Shown: positions 1-8,796, counted from the stretch's first letter. The stretch: DNA of 64,000 bases from JBPCOI01 sp051000395 (GCA_051000395.1 JBPCOI010000090.1:23442-87441), one strand, 5' to 3'. Notes: generated by a model not told the origin, from the letters alone. Made by a program: numbers and translations.

Positions 1-10
1 CTCGGCGTGC

Positions 11-343
11 TCAGCCGTCGACCACACGTCCCTCGTCTGCGGGTGGCAGCGCCCGCTCGGCCGGGGCGCCGCGGTAGGCCGTTGCCTTACGGCGCTTCTT
101 CGGCGGGCCGTCGTTGGCGATGATGACCGCACACCAGGGCAGCACCGCACCGGCGATCACGAAGACGAGCGCGAGGACGAGCGATTCGCGGTAGGTCAGC
201 GCCGCGCCGAGCACGCAGACCGCGCGCAGGCCCATCATCACGGCGTAACGCTTGCGGCGCCGGTCGAACTCGTGGTCGCTGCTCTGCGGCGCCGTGGTGA
301 TCAACGCCGGCTGGTCGGCGTGGTGGCGGCGCATGCGGTCCAT
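11..343 (-). CDS. DUF3099 small membrane protein
   Basis: About 110 residues. The start is ATG at 343, preceded by an AGGG motif about 10 bases upstream; the open frame continues upstream to 691 but that extension is Arg/Ser/Pro-rich and looks non-coding. After a polar N-terminus with a basic stretch (RRRKRY), two hydrophobic helices follow (around GLRAVCVLGAALT and SLVLALVFVIAGAVLPW), then a basic C-terminus (PPKKRRKATAYRG). This is the layout of the actinobacterial DUF3099 family, whose function is unknown. From memory, a similar small membrane protein gene lies beside sigB in mycobacteria, which supports the call. It is transcribed away from sigB. Confidence 0.75.
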   Translation of the reverse strand: MDRMRRHHADQPALITTAPQSSDHEFDRRRKRYAVMMGLRAVCVLGAALTYRESLVLALVFVIAGAVLPWCAVIIANDGPPKKRRKATAYRGAPAERALPPADEGRVVDG

Positions 344-681
344 GGTGTCACCCTGCGGCGCGGCGCGCTCGTGTCGACCGCGCGAGGCGGCAGAGCGCCG
401 CAGGACGGCCGGTGCGCTGATCGCGCTGCACCGCCAGGGCATGAGCCGGCCCACGGCCGGGCGCGACGGACCGATACGGCTCAGCCTGCCAACCTGCGCG
501 CTCGGGCGCGCAGATGTGCGCTGAGGTGCACCTGAGCGTCGCGATCGGCCGCTCAGTTCGCGGGAACACCAGGGGCAGGTCGACACGTTGACCGAATGAA
601 CCCCGAACAGCTCCGCCGACGAACTAGTGGGTAGGGCATACCAGGTGAGGTTCTCTCGACATTGAGGTGGTCTGACAGATC
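344..681. other. Intergenic region between DUF3099 and sigB
   Basis: 338 bases between divergent genes, expected to hold both promoters. A TTGACC hexamer near 588 could be a -35 element for sigB, but no convincing -10 lies at the right distance. No gene is seen; open frames here are Arg/Ala-rich and have no ribosome-binding site. Confidence 0.4.
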
Positions 682-1965
682 GTGACGACATCCCGGAGCA
701 CTACCCCGCGGAGCACTGCACCGCGCCGCACTACCTCCCGGAGCGCAGCTGCCCGGAACACGGGCGCCCGCGATGCCTCCGGCACTAAGGCGCGCCCGTC
801 TACCGGCGAGCCGCGCATCGCGGCGCGCGTGCACCGCAGCGCTCGTCCGAGCACGCCGGCCACCGCGGGACCGGAGCAGGCGACCGCAGCGCAGGCGAGT
901 GCAGGACAGGCAGGACAGTCTTCCGCAGGGCAGGCGAGCGCAGCACAAGCGACCGCAGCGCGGGTGCCGGCCGCACCACAGCCACGGGATGACGTGCCCG
1001 CCGAGATCGACGAGTTCGCGCGTCCGGCTGCGGACCTCGACGAGGTCGCTACCTCCGCGGATCTGGTCCGGGTGTACCTGAACGAAATCGGCAAGGTGGC
1101 GCTGCTGACCGCGGCAGACGAGGTCGAGCTGGCCAAGCGCATCGAGGCGGGTCTGTACGCGGAGTACCTGCTCGCCGGCGCCACGAAGCTGCCGGCCGGC
1201 CGAAAGCGCGAGATGAGCGCGCTGATTGCCGACGGCCGCCGCGCCAAGGACCACCTGCTGCGGGCCAACCTGCGCCTGGTGGTCTCGCTGGCCAAGCGTT
1301 ACACCGGGCACGGCATGCCGTTCCTCGACCTGATCCAGGAGGGCAACCTGGGCCTGATCCGGGCCGTGGAGAAGTTCGACTACACGAAGGGTTTCAAGTT
1401 CTCGACCTACGCGACCTGGTGGATCCGGCAGGCGATCAGCCGAGCCATGGCCGACCAGTCGCGCACCATCCGCCTGCCCGTCCACCTGGTCGAGCAGGTC
1501 AACAAACTGCAGCGGCTGCGGCGCGAGATGAGCCAGACGCTGGGGCGTGAGGTCTCCGACGCCGAGCTGGCGCAGGAGCTGGACATCACCGAGGAACGCG
1601 TGCGCGAGCTTATCGACCTCTCGCGCGACCTGGTGAGCCTCGACCAGACCGTCGGAGCCGACGACGACGCGTCGCTAGGCGACTTCATCGCCGATGAGCG
1701 GGCCACCTCGGCGGCGGCCGACTCCGTGGAGTCTCGACTCATGCGCACGCAGCTGCACGACGTCCTGGGCACCCTCGAGGCGCGGGAGGCGTCCGTCGTG
1801 CGGATGCGGTACGGCCTGGACGGTGGCCAGCCCAAGACGCTGGACGAGATCGTTCGCGAGTTCAAGCTGTCGCGCGAGCGGATCCGCCAGATCGAACGCG
1901 AGACCATGGCCAAGTTGCGTCATCCGTCGCGGGCCCAGGTACTGCGCGACTACCTCGACGACTGA
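682..1965 (+). CDS. sigB: RNA polymerase sigma-70 factor, SigB/HrdB type
   Basis: 427 residues, GTG start. A sigma-70 factor that directs RNA polymerase core to promoters. Residues 125-158 match region 1.2 (SADLVRVYLNEIGK, EVELAKRIEAGLYAEYLL). Residues 190-265 match region 2, with DLIQEGNLGLIRAVEKFD, YTKGFKFSTYATWWIRQAIS and DQSRTIRLPVH. Region 3 runs to about 345. Region 4 (357-422) has the helix-turn-helix LSRERIRQIERETMAKLR. It resembles mycobacterial SigB in this core, but residues 1-105 are a low-complexity Ala/Gln/Ser/Arg stretch with no 1.1-like sequence, so a later start is possible. The ideR gene directly downstream reproduces the sigB-ideR pair of mycobacteria. I infer a general or stationary-phase group 2 factor; a group 1 role cannot be excluded. 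Confidence 0.9.
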   Translation: MTTSRSTTPRSTAPRRTTSRSAAARNTGARDASGTKARPSTGEPRIAARVHRSARPSTPATAGPEQATAAQASAGQAGQSSAGQASAAQATAARVPAAPQPRDDVPAEIDEFARPAADLDEVATSADLVRVYLNEIGKVALLTAADEVELAKRIEAGLYAEYLLAGATKLPAGRKREMSALIADGRRAKDHLLRANLRLVVSLAKRYTGHGMPFLDLIQEGNLGLIRAVEKFDYTKGFKFSTYATWWIRQAISRAMADQSRTIRLPVHLVEQVNKLQRLRREMSQTLGREVSDAELAQELDITEERVRELIDLSRDLVSLDQTVGADDDASLGDFIADERATSAAADSVESRLMRTQLHDVLGTLEAREASVVRMRYGLDGGQPKTLDEIVREFKLSRERIRQIERETMAKLRHPSRAQVLRDYLDD

Positions 1966-1968
1966 CAG

Positions 1969-1983
1969 GCCCCCGGCGGGGGC
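1969..1983 (+). terminator. GC-rich hairpin after sigB
   Basis: GCCCCC-GGC-GGGGGC, a perfect 6-bp stem with a 3-base loop, 3 bases after the sigB stop codon. It has no U tract, as is common for actinobacterial terminators. This suggests sigB and ideR are largely separate units. Confidence 0.5.
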
Positions 1984-2065
1984 ACCTCCGTTCGCGTTGC
2001 CGATTTGGTCCTCTCGCAGGTCGTGGCTGATGGCCTGTGCCTGCGGGACGGTGCCTGTTTCCGAG

Positions 2066-2120
2066 CCGGCTCCGTGCCGGCTCGGTGCCGGCTCCGTGCC
2101 GGCTCCGTGCCGTTTCCGTG
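2066..2120. repeat. Five tandem copies of an 11-bp unit
   Basis: Consensus CCGGCTCCGTG at 2066, 2077, 2088, 2099 and 2110; copies 1, 3 and 4 are identical and copies 2 and 5 differ by one and two bases. It lies between sigB and ideR, upstream of the presumed ideR promoter. Function unknown; slippage-prone DNA or clustered sites on one helical face are both possible. Confidence 0.85.
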
Positions 2121-2194
2121 CCGGGCGCTGGCACGGCTGTGGGCGCGGTTGCGACTAGGATGAGCCGACCCGCAATGACCGGAGACCACCCCGC

Positions 2195-2890
2195 GTGAGC
2201 CATCACAGCGACCTCATCGACACGACCGAGATGTACCTGCGGACCGTGTACGAACTCGAGGAGGAGGGCGTCGTCCCGTTGCGGGCGCGTATCGCCGAGC
2301 GGCTCGGGCAGAGCGGACCGACAGTGAGTCAGACGGTCGCCCGCATGGAGCGCGACGGTCTCGTGCACGTCGCGGACGACCGCCAGCTTCAGCTCACCGA
2401 CGTAGGCCGTCATCAGGCGATGACCGTCATGCGCAAGCACCGGCTCGCCGAACGGCTGCTCGCGGACGTCATCGGTCTGGACTGGGAGGACGTCCACATC
2501 GAGGCGTGCCGCTGGGAGCACGTCATGAGCGAGGCGGTCGAGCGCCGAATCGTGGCGTTGCTGGACAGGCCGCTGGTGTGCCCGCACGGCAGTCCGATTC
2601 CGGGCCTGGACGAACTCGGCCTGCCGGCAGCGGTACCCGAAGACGCGAGCGGCCTCGTCAGCCTCACCACGGCCGCGGAGGGCGGCACCGGCGACGTGGT
2701 CGTGGACCGCATCAGCGAGCAGCTACAACCCGACGCCGCGACGATGCATCGGATCGACGCCGCCGGTCTGCGCCCGGGACGCCGGGTCCGTGTCGATGCC
2801 GTAGCGCCCGGCGTCGAGGTCTGCAGCGACGGAGTACGCACCACGCTCGACCGCCACGTCAGCGATCACGTGTTCGTCCGCGCCTGCTGA
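2195..2890 (+). CDS. ideR: Iron-dependent repressor IdeR (DtxR family)
   Basis: 231 residues, GTG start, the same length as mycobacterial IdeR. In this family Fe(II) binding allows repression of iron uptake and activation of storage genes. An N-terminal winged helix-turn-helix (IAERLGQSGPTVSQTVARM, about 33-51) is followed by the dimerisation and metal domain. Both metal sites appear intact: primary Met13, Cys105, Glu108 and His109; ancillary His82, Glu86 and His101, each offset by three from IdeR numbering. The last roughly 80 residues form the SH3-like domain (RPGRRVRVDAVAPGVEV). No iron box was recognised next to the gene. Confidence 0.95.
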   Translation: MSHHSDLIDTTEMYLRTVYELEEEGVVPLRARIAERLGQSGPTVSQTVARMERDGLVHVADDRQLQLTDVGRHQAMTVMRKHRLAERLLADVIGLDWEDVHIEACRWEHVMSEAVERRIVALLDRPLVCPHGSPIPGLDELGLPAAVPEDASGLVSLTTAAEGGTGDVVVDRISEQLQPDAATMHRIDAAGLRPGRRVRVDAVAPGVEVCSDGVRTTLDRHVSDHVFVRAC

Positions 2891-3076
2891 GCCGTTGCGT
2901 GGCGGCTGAGCCCGATCGCGCCGGGACGCGCCGAGCCGGTTCCCTAGCTGGTTGGGTAGGATCGGCGGGCCACGAGCCGCCGCTGCCTCGCCGGGCCCCG
3001 ACGCGTAAGCGTCCATCCACTCAAGATCGCCGGACCCGTGAGTCGGGCCAGCTGCGCGAGCGAAGGGACAGCACCG

Positions 3077-4543
3077 GTGGCACACGACCCGCAGGGTTTC
3101 CTGAAGTACGCCCGCGTCGACACACCGAAACGTCCGGCGGCCGAGCGGGTGCGGGACTGGCAGCCCATTTACCTGCGCCCGGCCGCGGAGGTGGTCAACC
3201 AGCAGGCCGACCGCTGCATGGATTGCGGCGTCGCCTTCTGTCACAGCGGCTGCCCGCTGGGCAATCTCATCCCGGAATGGAACGAGTTCGTCGCCCGTGA
3301 CGACTACGCCAGCGCGAGCGAGCGCCTGCACGCCACCAACAACTTTCCCGAATTCACCGGCTGGATCTGCCCGGCTCCGTGCGAAGCCGCCTGCGTGCTC
3401 GCCTTGAACACCGAACCCGTGGCCATCAAGCAGGTCGAGCTCAGCATCGTCGAGCGGGCCTTCGACAATGGCTGGCTGGGTCCGCAACGCCCCACCGAGC
3501 AGACCGGCAAGTCCGTGGCCGTGGTCGGTTCCGGACCTGCGGGCCTCGCCGCCGCCCAGCAGTTGACCCGTGCCGGACACGAGGTGAGCGTCTTCGAGCG
3601 CGACGACCGGATCGGCGGACTGCTGCGCTATGGGATTCCCGACTTCAAGATGCCCAAGGACATCATCGACCGCCGCCTGGCGCAGATGCAGGCCGAAGGG
3701 ACGCACTTTCGCGCGGGTACCGCAGTCACTGCGGACCGGGCGGAATGGCTGCGCGCGCAGTTCGACGCCGTGGTTCTCGCGGTCGGCGCGCTGGCGCAGC
3801 GCGAATTGGGATATCCAGGCCGCGAGCTGCAGGGCATGCATCAGGCAATGACCTATCTGCCGCAGGGCAACCGGGTGCAGGCAGGCGACATCCCGGCGCC
3901 GGCGATCGACGCCGCGGGCAAGCACGTGATCATCATCGGTGGCGGAGACACCGCCGCCGACTGCCTGGGCACCGCGAACCGCCAGGGTGCGCTCTCGGTG
4001 ACGGTGCTCGACCACAATCCCCGCCCCGAGACCCGGACCGGACCTGTCAACCCGGCGTGGCCCTCCGCCCCGGACAGCCGCGGCGTCTCGCCGGCACATG
4101 ACGAGGGTGTGCACGAGGCGTGGGCGCGCGAGGTCGTCGAGTTCCTCGGGGATGACGCCGGCGCGGTCCGCGCGGTCGTCGTGCAGGAGGTCGAGATCGT
4201 CCGCGTGGATGCGCGGCGCGAGTTCCGCGCCGTGCCGGGATCGCGGACCGAGCTGCCGGCCGACCTGGTCCTCATCGCGGCCGGTTTCGTGGGAACCGAC
4301 GTTCCCGAACTGCTCGACGCGCTCGGCGTGCACCGCGACCCGATCCGCGGCACAGCCGTGGTCGACAGCCGCTGGCGTACCTCCGCCGCCGGCGTCTACG
4401 CGTGCGGCGATGCCAGCCGTGGCGCGTCGCTGGTGGTATGGGCCATCGCGGAAGGGCGGGCGTGCGCGGCCGCGGTGGACGACGCGCTCAGCGGAGCGTC
4501 GGACCTGCCCGAACCGGTGCGTCCGCACGCCGTCTCGCTCTGA
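3077..4543 (+). CDS. gltD: Glutamate synthase small subunit (GltD-type oxidoreductase)
   Basis: 488 residues from GTG at 3077. An upstream GTG at 3038 is in frame, but the family starts near this point (HDPQGFLKYAR), a GAAGGG motif precedes 3077, and 488 residues matches mycobacterial GltD. In the GltBD complex this subunit passes electrons from NADPH through FAD and Fe-S clusters to the large subunit. Seen here: Cys clusters for 4Fe-4S binding (Cys47, 50, 55, 59 and Cys98, 102, 106), the FAD motif VAVVGSGPAGLAAA near 147, an NADPH motif IIIGGGDTAADC near 290, and a terminal CGDASRGASLVVWAIAEGR. No gltB lies next to it, so it is either unlinked from its partner or serves another acceptor. Confidence 0.9.
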   Translation: MAHDPQGFLKYARVDTPKRPAAERVRDWQPIYLRPAAEVVNQQADRCMDCGVAFCHSGCPLGNLIPEWNEFVARDDYASASERLHATNNFPEFTGWICPAPCEAACVLALNTEPVAIKQVELSIVERAFDNGWLGPQRPTEQTGKSVAVVGSGPAGLAAAQQLTRAGHEVSVFERDDRIGGLLRYGIPDFKMPKDIIDRRLAQMQAEGTHFRAGTAVTADRAEWLRAQFDAVVLAVGALAQRELGYPGRELQGMHQAMTYLPQGNRVQAGDIPAPAIDAAGKHVIIIGGGDTAADCLGTANRQGALSVTVLDHNPRPETRTGPVNPAWPSAPDSRGVSPAHDEGVHEAWAREVVEFLGDDAGAVRAVVVQEVEIVRVDARREFRAVPGSRTELPADLVLIAAGFVGTDVPELLDALGVHRDPIRGTAVVDSRWRTSAAGVYACGDASRGASLVVWAIAEGRACAAAVDDALSGASDLPEPVRPHAVSL

Positions 4544-4548
4544 CGGGT

Positions 4549-5586
4549 TCATGCGGAGCGGGGCAGCCGAAGCTTCGGCAACTGGCGCGGATCCATCCCC
4601 CGGGCCAGCGCAGCCAGCAGCAGGTCTGCGGCACTGTAGCCCGGATCGCTGGCGACCGCACGGTCTGCGGCAATGCCCGCGAGCGCCCCGCTGCCGGCGC
4701 GCCAACTCGCCCAGCCGAACAGGAACAGCGGAGCGGCGTCATACGGTTGCGGCAACCGGCGGGCCAGGTCCCGCCACAGCGCGCGACCGTCGAGACGCCC
4801 GTCGTCAACGGCCATCCATACCGCGTCGCGCGTCGGACGCCCGCTCAGCGCGACTGCGAAACGCGCGACCGTCGCGTCGTCTAGCGCCACCCCGCCGGGC
4901 CAACCCGGTTCCTCCGAGTCCCGCGCGGCGGAAAAGATCGCTCGCTTGACGGCCCGCTCTCGGCGCTCGGCGCTGGCGTCCAGCACCGCCCGCACCGCCG
5001 AATCCTCCTCTTCTGCCACGAGCGGGAACAGCGCCGCGCGGACGTCCTCGGGCTGCGGGTCGAGCACGGCGGCAAGCGTCTCCCGATCAGGAAGTGCGAC
5101 CATGCCCGCGTAGGTTGCCGCCGCCGAGACGACTGAAGGTCCGGCGGACACCGGGCGCCCCTCCTGCGGGCAGCACGTCGGATCTTTGCAGAGGTAGGAC
5201 CACCACCGCTGCCCCACCACCAGCAGGACGGCGGTGAGCTCGCACCCGAGACGCAGGCACTCCCGGTCGATCGCCGGCGCGACACCGGCCCACGGCAGGG
5301 CGGATCCCGAACGAGTTGGCTCCGCGCCGTCGTCGTACACCGCGCCGATGAGCTCCTCCGCCGCACCTCGGCGCATCGCTGCGATCGTCTCGGCGAGCAC
5401 GTCTGCCTGAGCCAGGTCCGACAGGTCGACGCGCACGGTGACGACGAGCGCTCCCGCGGACAGGCCGACGAGTACCAGGCTGGCCTTGGGATGGAAACCG
5501 AGCAGGTAGGGAATGGCCTGCAGGAGGTCACCCGGAGCCTTGAGGCGCAGCGTCGGCAGGGGCTCGGCGTCGTGATCTGTCGTCAT
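4549..5586 (-). CDS. DUF4192 domain protein
   Basis: 345 residues, ATG start at 5586. The N-terminus LRLKAPGDLLQAIPYLLGFHPKASLVLVGL is the hallmark of the actinobacterial DUF4192 family, whose function is unknown. The middle holds RWWSYLCKDPTCCPQEGRP with three closely spaced Cys, also common in this family and possibly structural. The protein looks soluble. It converges on gltD with only 5 bases between the stop codons, leaving no room for a separate terminator. Confidence 0.85.
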   Translation of the reverse strand: MTTDHDAEPLPTLRLKAPGDLLQAIPYLLGFHPKASLVLVGLSAGALVVTVRVDLSDLAQADVLAETIAAMRRGAAEELIGAVYDDGAEPTRSGSALPWAGVAPAIDRECLRLGCELTAVLLVVGQRWWSYLCKDPTCCPQEGRPVSAGPSVVSAAATYAGMVALPDRETLAAVLDPQPEDVRAALFPLVAEEEDSAVRAVLDASAERRERAVKRAIFSAARDSEEPGWPGGVALDDATVARFAVALSGRPTRDAVWMAVDDGRLDGRALWRDLARRLPQPYDAAPLFLFGWASWRAGSGALAGIAADRAVASDPGYSAADLLLAALARGMDPRQLPKLRLPRSA

Positions 5587-5706
5587 ACCGCAAGCCTGAC
5601 CACGCGCACGCTGGCGCGGCGGTGCCGAGCGGCTTCTGTGGACGGCGGCGGCTGCTGTGGAAAGTGACCGCGCATTCTGACGGTGCGATGTGCTAGGAGC
5701 GTGCGC

Positions 5707-6333
5707 TCAGCACAGGGTGCCGGCCCGCCACCGGGCCGCCGCGGCGCCGAGATCGGCGGCCGCTCGCTCGTTGCGCGACGCGAGAGCCAGTTCCGCCTGC
5801 CCGCGCTCGTCTGCCGGGGCGAGTTCCCGTCGACCCGCCGCGATCACGCGGAACAGCGCCGCCGCGCGTTCGAGCGCGACCGCGAAATCGCCGCGGTAGA
5901 CACCGGCGAGCACGTCGTCGGCGACCCGGCGCACCGCTTCGGCGTCGGCGAGGGCCGCCATCCCGGCGACCGCCGCGTCGGCACCGGCGAGCGGTTCGCC
6001 GGCGCGCCACAAGCGGCTGAGCTCGTCCCCGCTGGAATGGCACCACTGCCGCAGGAGGTACAGGGCCCACAACGCGCCGGGCAAGCTGACCGGCTCCGAA
6101 TCACGCCACAGCGCTGCCAGCGTCTCCAGGCCGATCCGGTCGGCGAGATCCACGAACCTCGCGTCGTCCGCACCGACCTGGACGGGCTCGCGCCCGGCTT
6201 GGACCACAACCGCTGCCGTGGCAGCCGCCAGCTCAGCGCGCGAGCCGGGCAGCTCGCCGCCGGCCGCGTCGATGAGCGCGGTCAGGTCCGCGCGCAGCGA
6301 CGGGCGGTGCGGCCGATCGGACTGCGCGCTCAC
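5707..6333 (-). CDS. Conserved hypothetical alpha-helical protein
   Basis: About 208 residues if translation starts at GTG 6333. Not assigned to a named family. It is helical and acidic (for example GALWALYLLRQWCHSSGDELSRLWRAGE) with Ala/Glu-rich helices to the end, and no membrane segment or signal peptide. The start is uncertain: no clear ribosome-binding site precedes 6333, and the same frame stays open and GC-biased at codon position 3 further upstream, almost to the divergent Nudix gene. The protein could therefore be up to about 100 residues longer. Confidence 0.5.
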   Translation of the reverse strand: MSAQSDRPHRPSLRADLTALIDAAGGELPGSRAELAAATAAVVVQAGREPVQVGADDARFVDLADRIGLETLAALWRDSEPVSLPGALWALYLLRQWCHSSGDELSRLWRAGEPLAGADAAVAGMAALADAEAVRRVADDVLAGVYRGDFAVALERAAALFRVIAAGRRELAPADERGQAELALASRNERAAADLGAAAARWRAGTLC

Positions 6334-6657
6334 CGGCGCCGCCCGAGACGTGGTGCGATCACGGCAACCACGATACGGGCGCAACGGCGCCGCGTCCTGC
6401 GACTCGTTCACCACGACGCCAGCAGCAGCCGGTACCGTGGAGCCCGGCGTCGGTCCGATCCATGGCCCCCGGTCCCACAACTGCCGCTGCGAGCGGCCTT
6501 CCGCCGAGAGGCGACCTGGCGGGCCGACGCCGACAACGTGCGGCGACAAGATCGGACGAGCCGGCGACACCGACTCGGCCCACGCCGTAATGGCAGCTTG
6601 CTCAGCCGGGGCCGCAGCCGGGTCGGGCGCCAGCTGCCTCGGGGTCAGGAGGTCCGC
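6334..6657. other. Region between divergent hypothetical and Nudix genes
   Basis: 324 bases expected to carry both promoters. The minus frame continuous with the preceding gene stays open here with about 80 percent G/C at third positions and plausible composition (stretches such as RQLWDRGPWIGPTPG), so part may be coding for an N-terminal extension. No other gene was seen. Confidence 0.35.
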
Positions 6658-7116
6658 GTGAGCGGGGACGGCAACGGCTGGGTGCGATGCGCGCTCGGGC
6701 ACCGGCACTGGGGGCGCTTCGGTGCCGCGGGAATGCTGATCACTGACGGGACGCGGGTCGTGCTGCAGCACCGCGCACCGTGGACCCACGAGGGCGGCAC
6801 CTGGGCAGTCCCCGGTGGCGCGCGAGACAGCCACGAGGACGTCCTTGCGGCGGCACTGCGCGAGGCGAGGGAGGAGGCCGAGATCGATCCCGCCGGCGTC
6901 GCACCGATCGGTGAATGGGTTGACGATCACGGCGGATGGTCCTACACCACGGTCGTCGCCCACGCGCTGAACGTGCTGCAGCCGCGCGCCGCGAATGCCG
7001 AGAGCATCGAGATCCGCTGGTGGGAGATGGACGCCGTCGCCGATCTGCCGCTGCACCGCGGCTTCGCGGCGGTGTGGCCCGAGCTGCGTGCACTCGCCGA
7101 ACTGAGCGGCCGCTGA
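6658..7116 (+). CDS. Nudix hydrolase
   Basis: 152 residues from GTG at 6658, chosen because a perfect AGGAGG lies 6 bases upstream; the frame is open further upstream but does not look coding. The Nudix box is seen as GGARDSHEDVLAAALREAREEAEID, matching GX5EX7REUXEEXGU except for the final Gly. The enzyme would hydrolyse a nucleoside diphosphate linked to another moiety in a Mg-dependent way. The flanking beta strands (GMLITDGTRVVLQHRAPW and GTWAVPGG) are typical of MutT/NUDT-like members. The substrate cannot be read from the sequence. Confidence 0.9.
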   Translation: MSGDGNGWVRCALGHRHWGRFGAAGMLITDGTRVVLQHRAPWTHEGGTWAVPGGARDSHEDVLAAALREAREEAEIDPAGVAPIGEWVDDHGGWSYTTVVAHALNVLQPRAANAESIEIRWWEMDAVADLPLHRGFAAVWPELRALAELSGR

Positions 7117-7252
7117 TCCGGCACGAACGGTCCCGCCGGGCGAACATCCCATGCCTGCGCGGCGACGGTGCGGCCCTTGTAGCATCCGGCGCGACCGCTG
7201 CGGTCGCGACCCCGATGTCCGCCCCTGCGCTGCGGTCGGCCACGATGACCCC

Positions 7253-7894
7253 ATGCGTCTCGATCACCTCAGTTACGCCGCCGGACCGGAGGGCCTGGCT
7301 GCCTGCGTGCAGCGGCTCGGATCGCGACTCGGGGCCGCGTTCTCCGACGGCGGGCTGCACCCGTCCTTCGGCACGCGCAACTTCGTCCTGCCGCTCACGA
7401 ACGGCAGCTATCTCGAGGTCGTTGAGGCGCTGGACCACCCCGCCGCCGAGACCGCTGCGTTCGGCCAGGCGGTCCGCACGCGCGCCCAGTCCGGCGGCGG
7501 CTGGCTCGGGTGGGCGGTGCGGGTGGCTGACATCGCACCGGTCGAAGCCCGCCTCGAGCGAAGAGCTGCGGACGGCCACCGCCGCCGCCCGGACGGCTTC
7601 GACCTGCGCTGGCAGCAGATCGGCCTGCGCGACGTGGCCGCGGATCCGCAACTGCCGTTCTTCGTGCGCTGGCTCAGCGACGAGCAGCACCACCCGTCCG
7701 CGGACGGGTCCACGGTCGCCCTCGTCGCGCTGGAGATCGCCGGCGACGAGCGCCGGGTGGACGATTACCTCGGCACGTCGGCACGCCAGCCGCTCGAGGG
7801 CGTCGCGGTGGACTGGTTGAGCGGTTCGGAGGACGGTACCGGCGTCGTGGCGGCAGTGTTCGAGACCGCCGACGGCGTCGTGCGCATCGACTGA
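7253..7894 (+). CDS. Glyoxalase-like (VOC superfamily) protein
   Basis: 213 residues from ATG at 7253; the upstream in-frame extension is Arg/Cys-rich and unlike the family. The N-terminus MRLDHLSYAAGPEGL followed by LGAAFSDGGLHPSFGTRNFVLPL and SYLEVVEALDHP matches the Glyoxalase_3-like branch of the vicinal oxygen chelate fold. Metal ligands typical of glyoxalase I are only partly recognisable (His5, Glu of YLEVVE), so catalytic activity is not assured. The 3' end overlaps the convergent EamA gene by 130 bases. Confidence 0.75.
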   Translation: MRLDHLSYAAGPEGLAACVQRLGSRLGAAFSDGGLHPSFGTRNFVLPLTNGSYLEVVEALDHPAAETAAFGQAVRTRAQSGGGWLGWAVRVADIAPVEARLERRAADGHRRRPDGFDLRWQQIGLRDVAADPQLPFFVRWLSDEQHHPSADGSTVALVALEIAGDERRVDDYLGTSARQPLEGVAVDWLSGSEDGTGVVAAVFETADGVVRID

Positions 7895-8796
7895 TCGCCG
7901 CAGACGGCCTCACACATCGCCGCCTCGGGCACGGCCGGTTCCGAGCGCCGTGAACCGCGCGCCGCGAGCACCGACCCGAGCAGGATCAGCGGGAACCCGA
8001 GTGCCATACCGAGGGTGAACCGCTCGTGCAGCAAGGCGACACCCAGCAGCACGGCCACGGCGGGGTTGACGTAGGTGATCACTGTGGCCCGGCCCGGACC
8101 GATCGCGGCGATGAGCCCGAAGAAGAGCACGAACGCGAGTGCCGTGCACACCGTCCCGAGCACCAGGATCGAGCCGAGGCCCGCCCCGGTCACGTGCCTC
8201 GGCCAGCGAAGCAACGCGTAGGGCAGGTAGCCGACCGCAGCGAGCAGCAGGGCGGCCGACACGACCGGGATCCGCGGCAGATCCGCCAGCCGGCGCGCCA
8301 TGATCACCGGTGCGACGGCGTAGCCGAGGACCACCACCACGACCTCCAGCAGAGACCACGCGCGAAGGTGGGCCAGATCGAGCCCGACCAGCAGCGCCAC
8401 GCCGACGATCCCCAGACCCAGGCCGAGTCGTTGCCGGCCGTCCGGGCGTTCGGCCGAGCCGAGGACGTGCGCGACCAGCACGCCGACGAGCGGTACCGCG
8501 GCCACCAGTAAGCCGGACAGCGAGCTGGACAGGTGCTGTTCGGCGTCGCCGAGCAGCAGCCACGGAATTGCGAGCTCGATCACGGTGAAGGCGAGCAGCG
8601 GACGCCAGCGCCGCAGCACGGGAGCGAAGCCGCCGCGCAGCAGCGCGACGGGCAGCAGGATCAGACCGCCGATCCCGGTGCGAAGGAAGACGAGCGTGCC
8701 CGGATCGACGTCGCGGACAGCGACCCGGATGAGCAGGTACGGGATGCCCCAGATGACGCACATCGCCGTGAACAGCGCCCAGCTGCGCCTGCTCAT
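7765..8796 (-). CDS. EamA/DMT-family transporter
   Basis: 343 residues, ATG at 8796. Two EamA repeats with about ten hydrophobic helices in total, beginning LFTAMCVIWGIPYLLIRVAV, with the second repeat near PVIMARRLADLPRIPVVSAALLLAA and the last helix ending LILLGSVLAARG. Members export small metabolites such as amino acids or nucleotides; the substrate is not predictable. The family fold ends near residue 287. The remaining 55 or so residues are polar, and most are coded antisense to the VOC gene because no earlier stop occurs. The true protein may therefore carry an accidental tail. Confidence 0.85.
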   Translation of the reverse strand: MSRRSWALFTAMCVIWGIPYLLIRVAVRDVDPGTLVFLRTGIGGLILLPVALLRGGFAPVLRRWRPLLAFTVIELAIPWLLLGDAEQHLSSSLSGLLVAAVPLVGVLVAHVLGSAERPDGRQRLGLGLGIVGVALLVGLDLAHLRAWSLLEVVVVVLGYAVAPVIMARRLADLPRIPVVSAALLLAAVGYLPYALLRWPRHVTGAGLGSILVLGTVCTALAFVLFFGLIAAIGPGRATVITYVNPAVAVLLGVALLHERFTLGMALGFPLILLGSVLAARGSRRSEPAVPEAAMCEAVCGDQSMRTTPSAVSNTAATTPVPSSEPLNQSTATPSSGWRADVPR

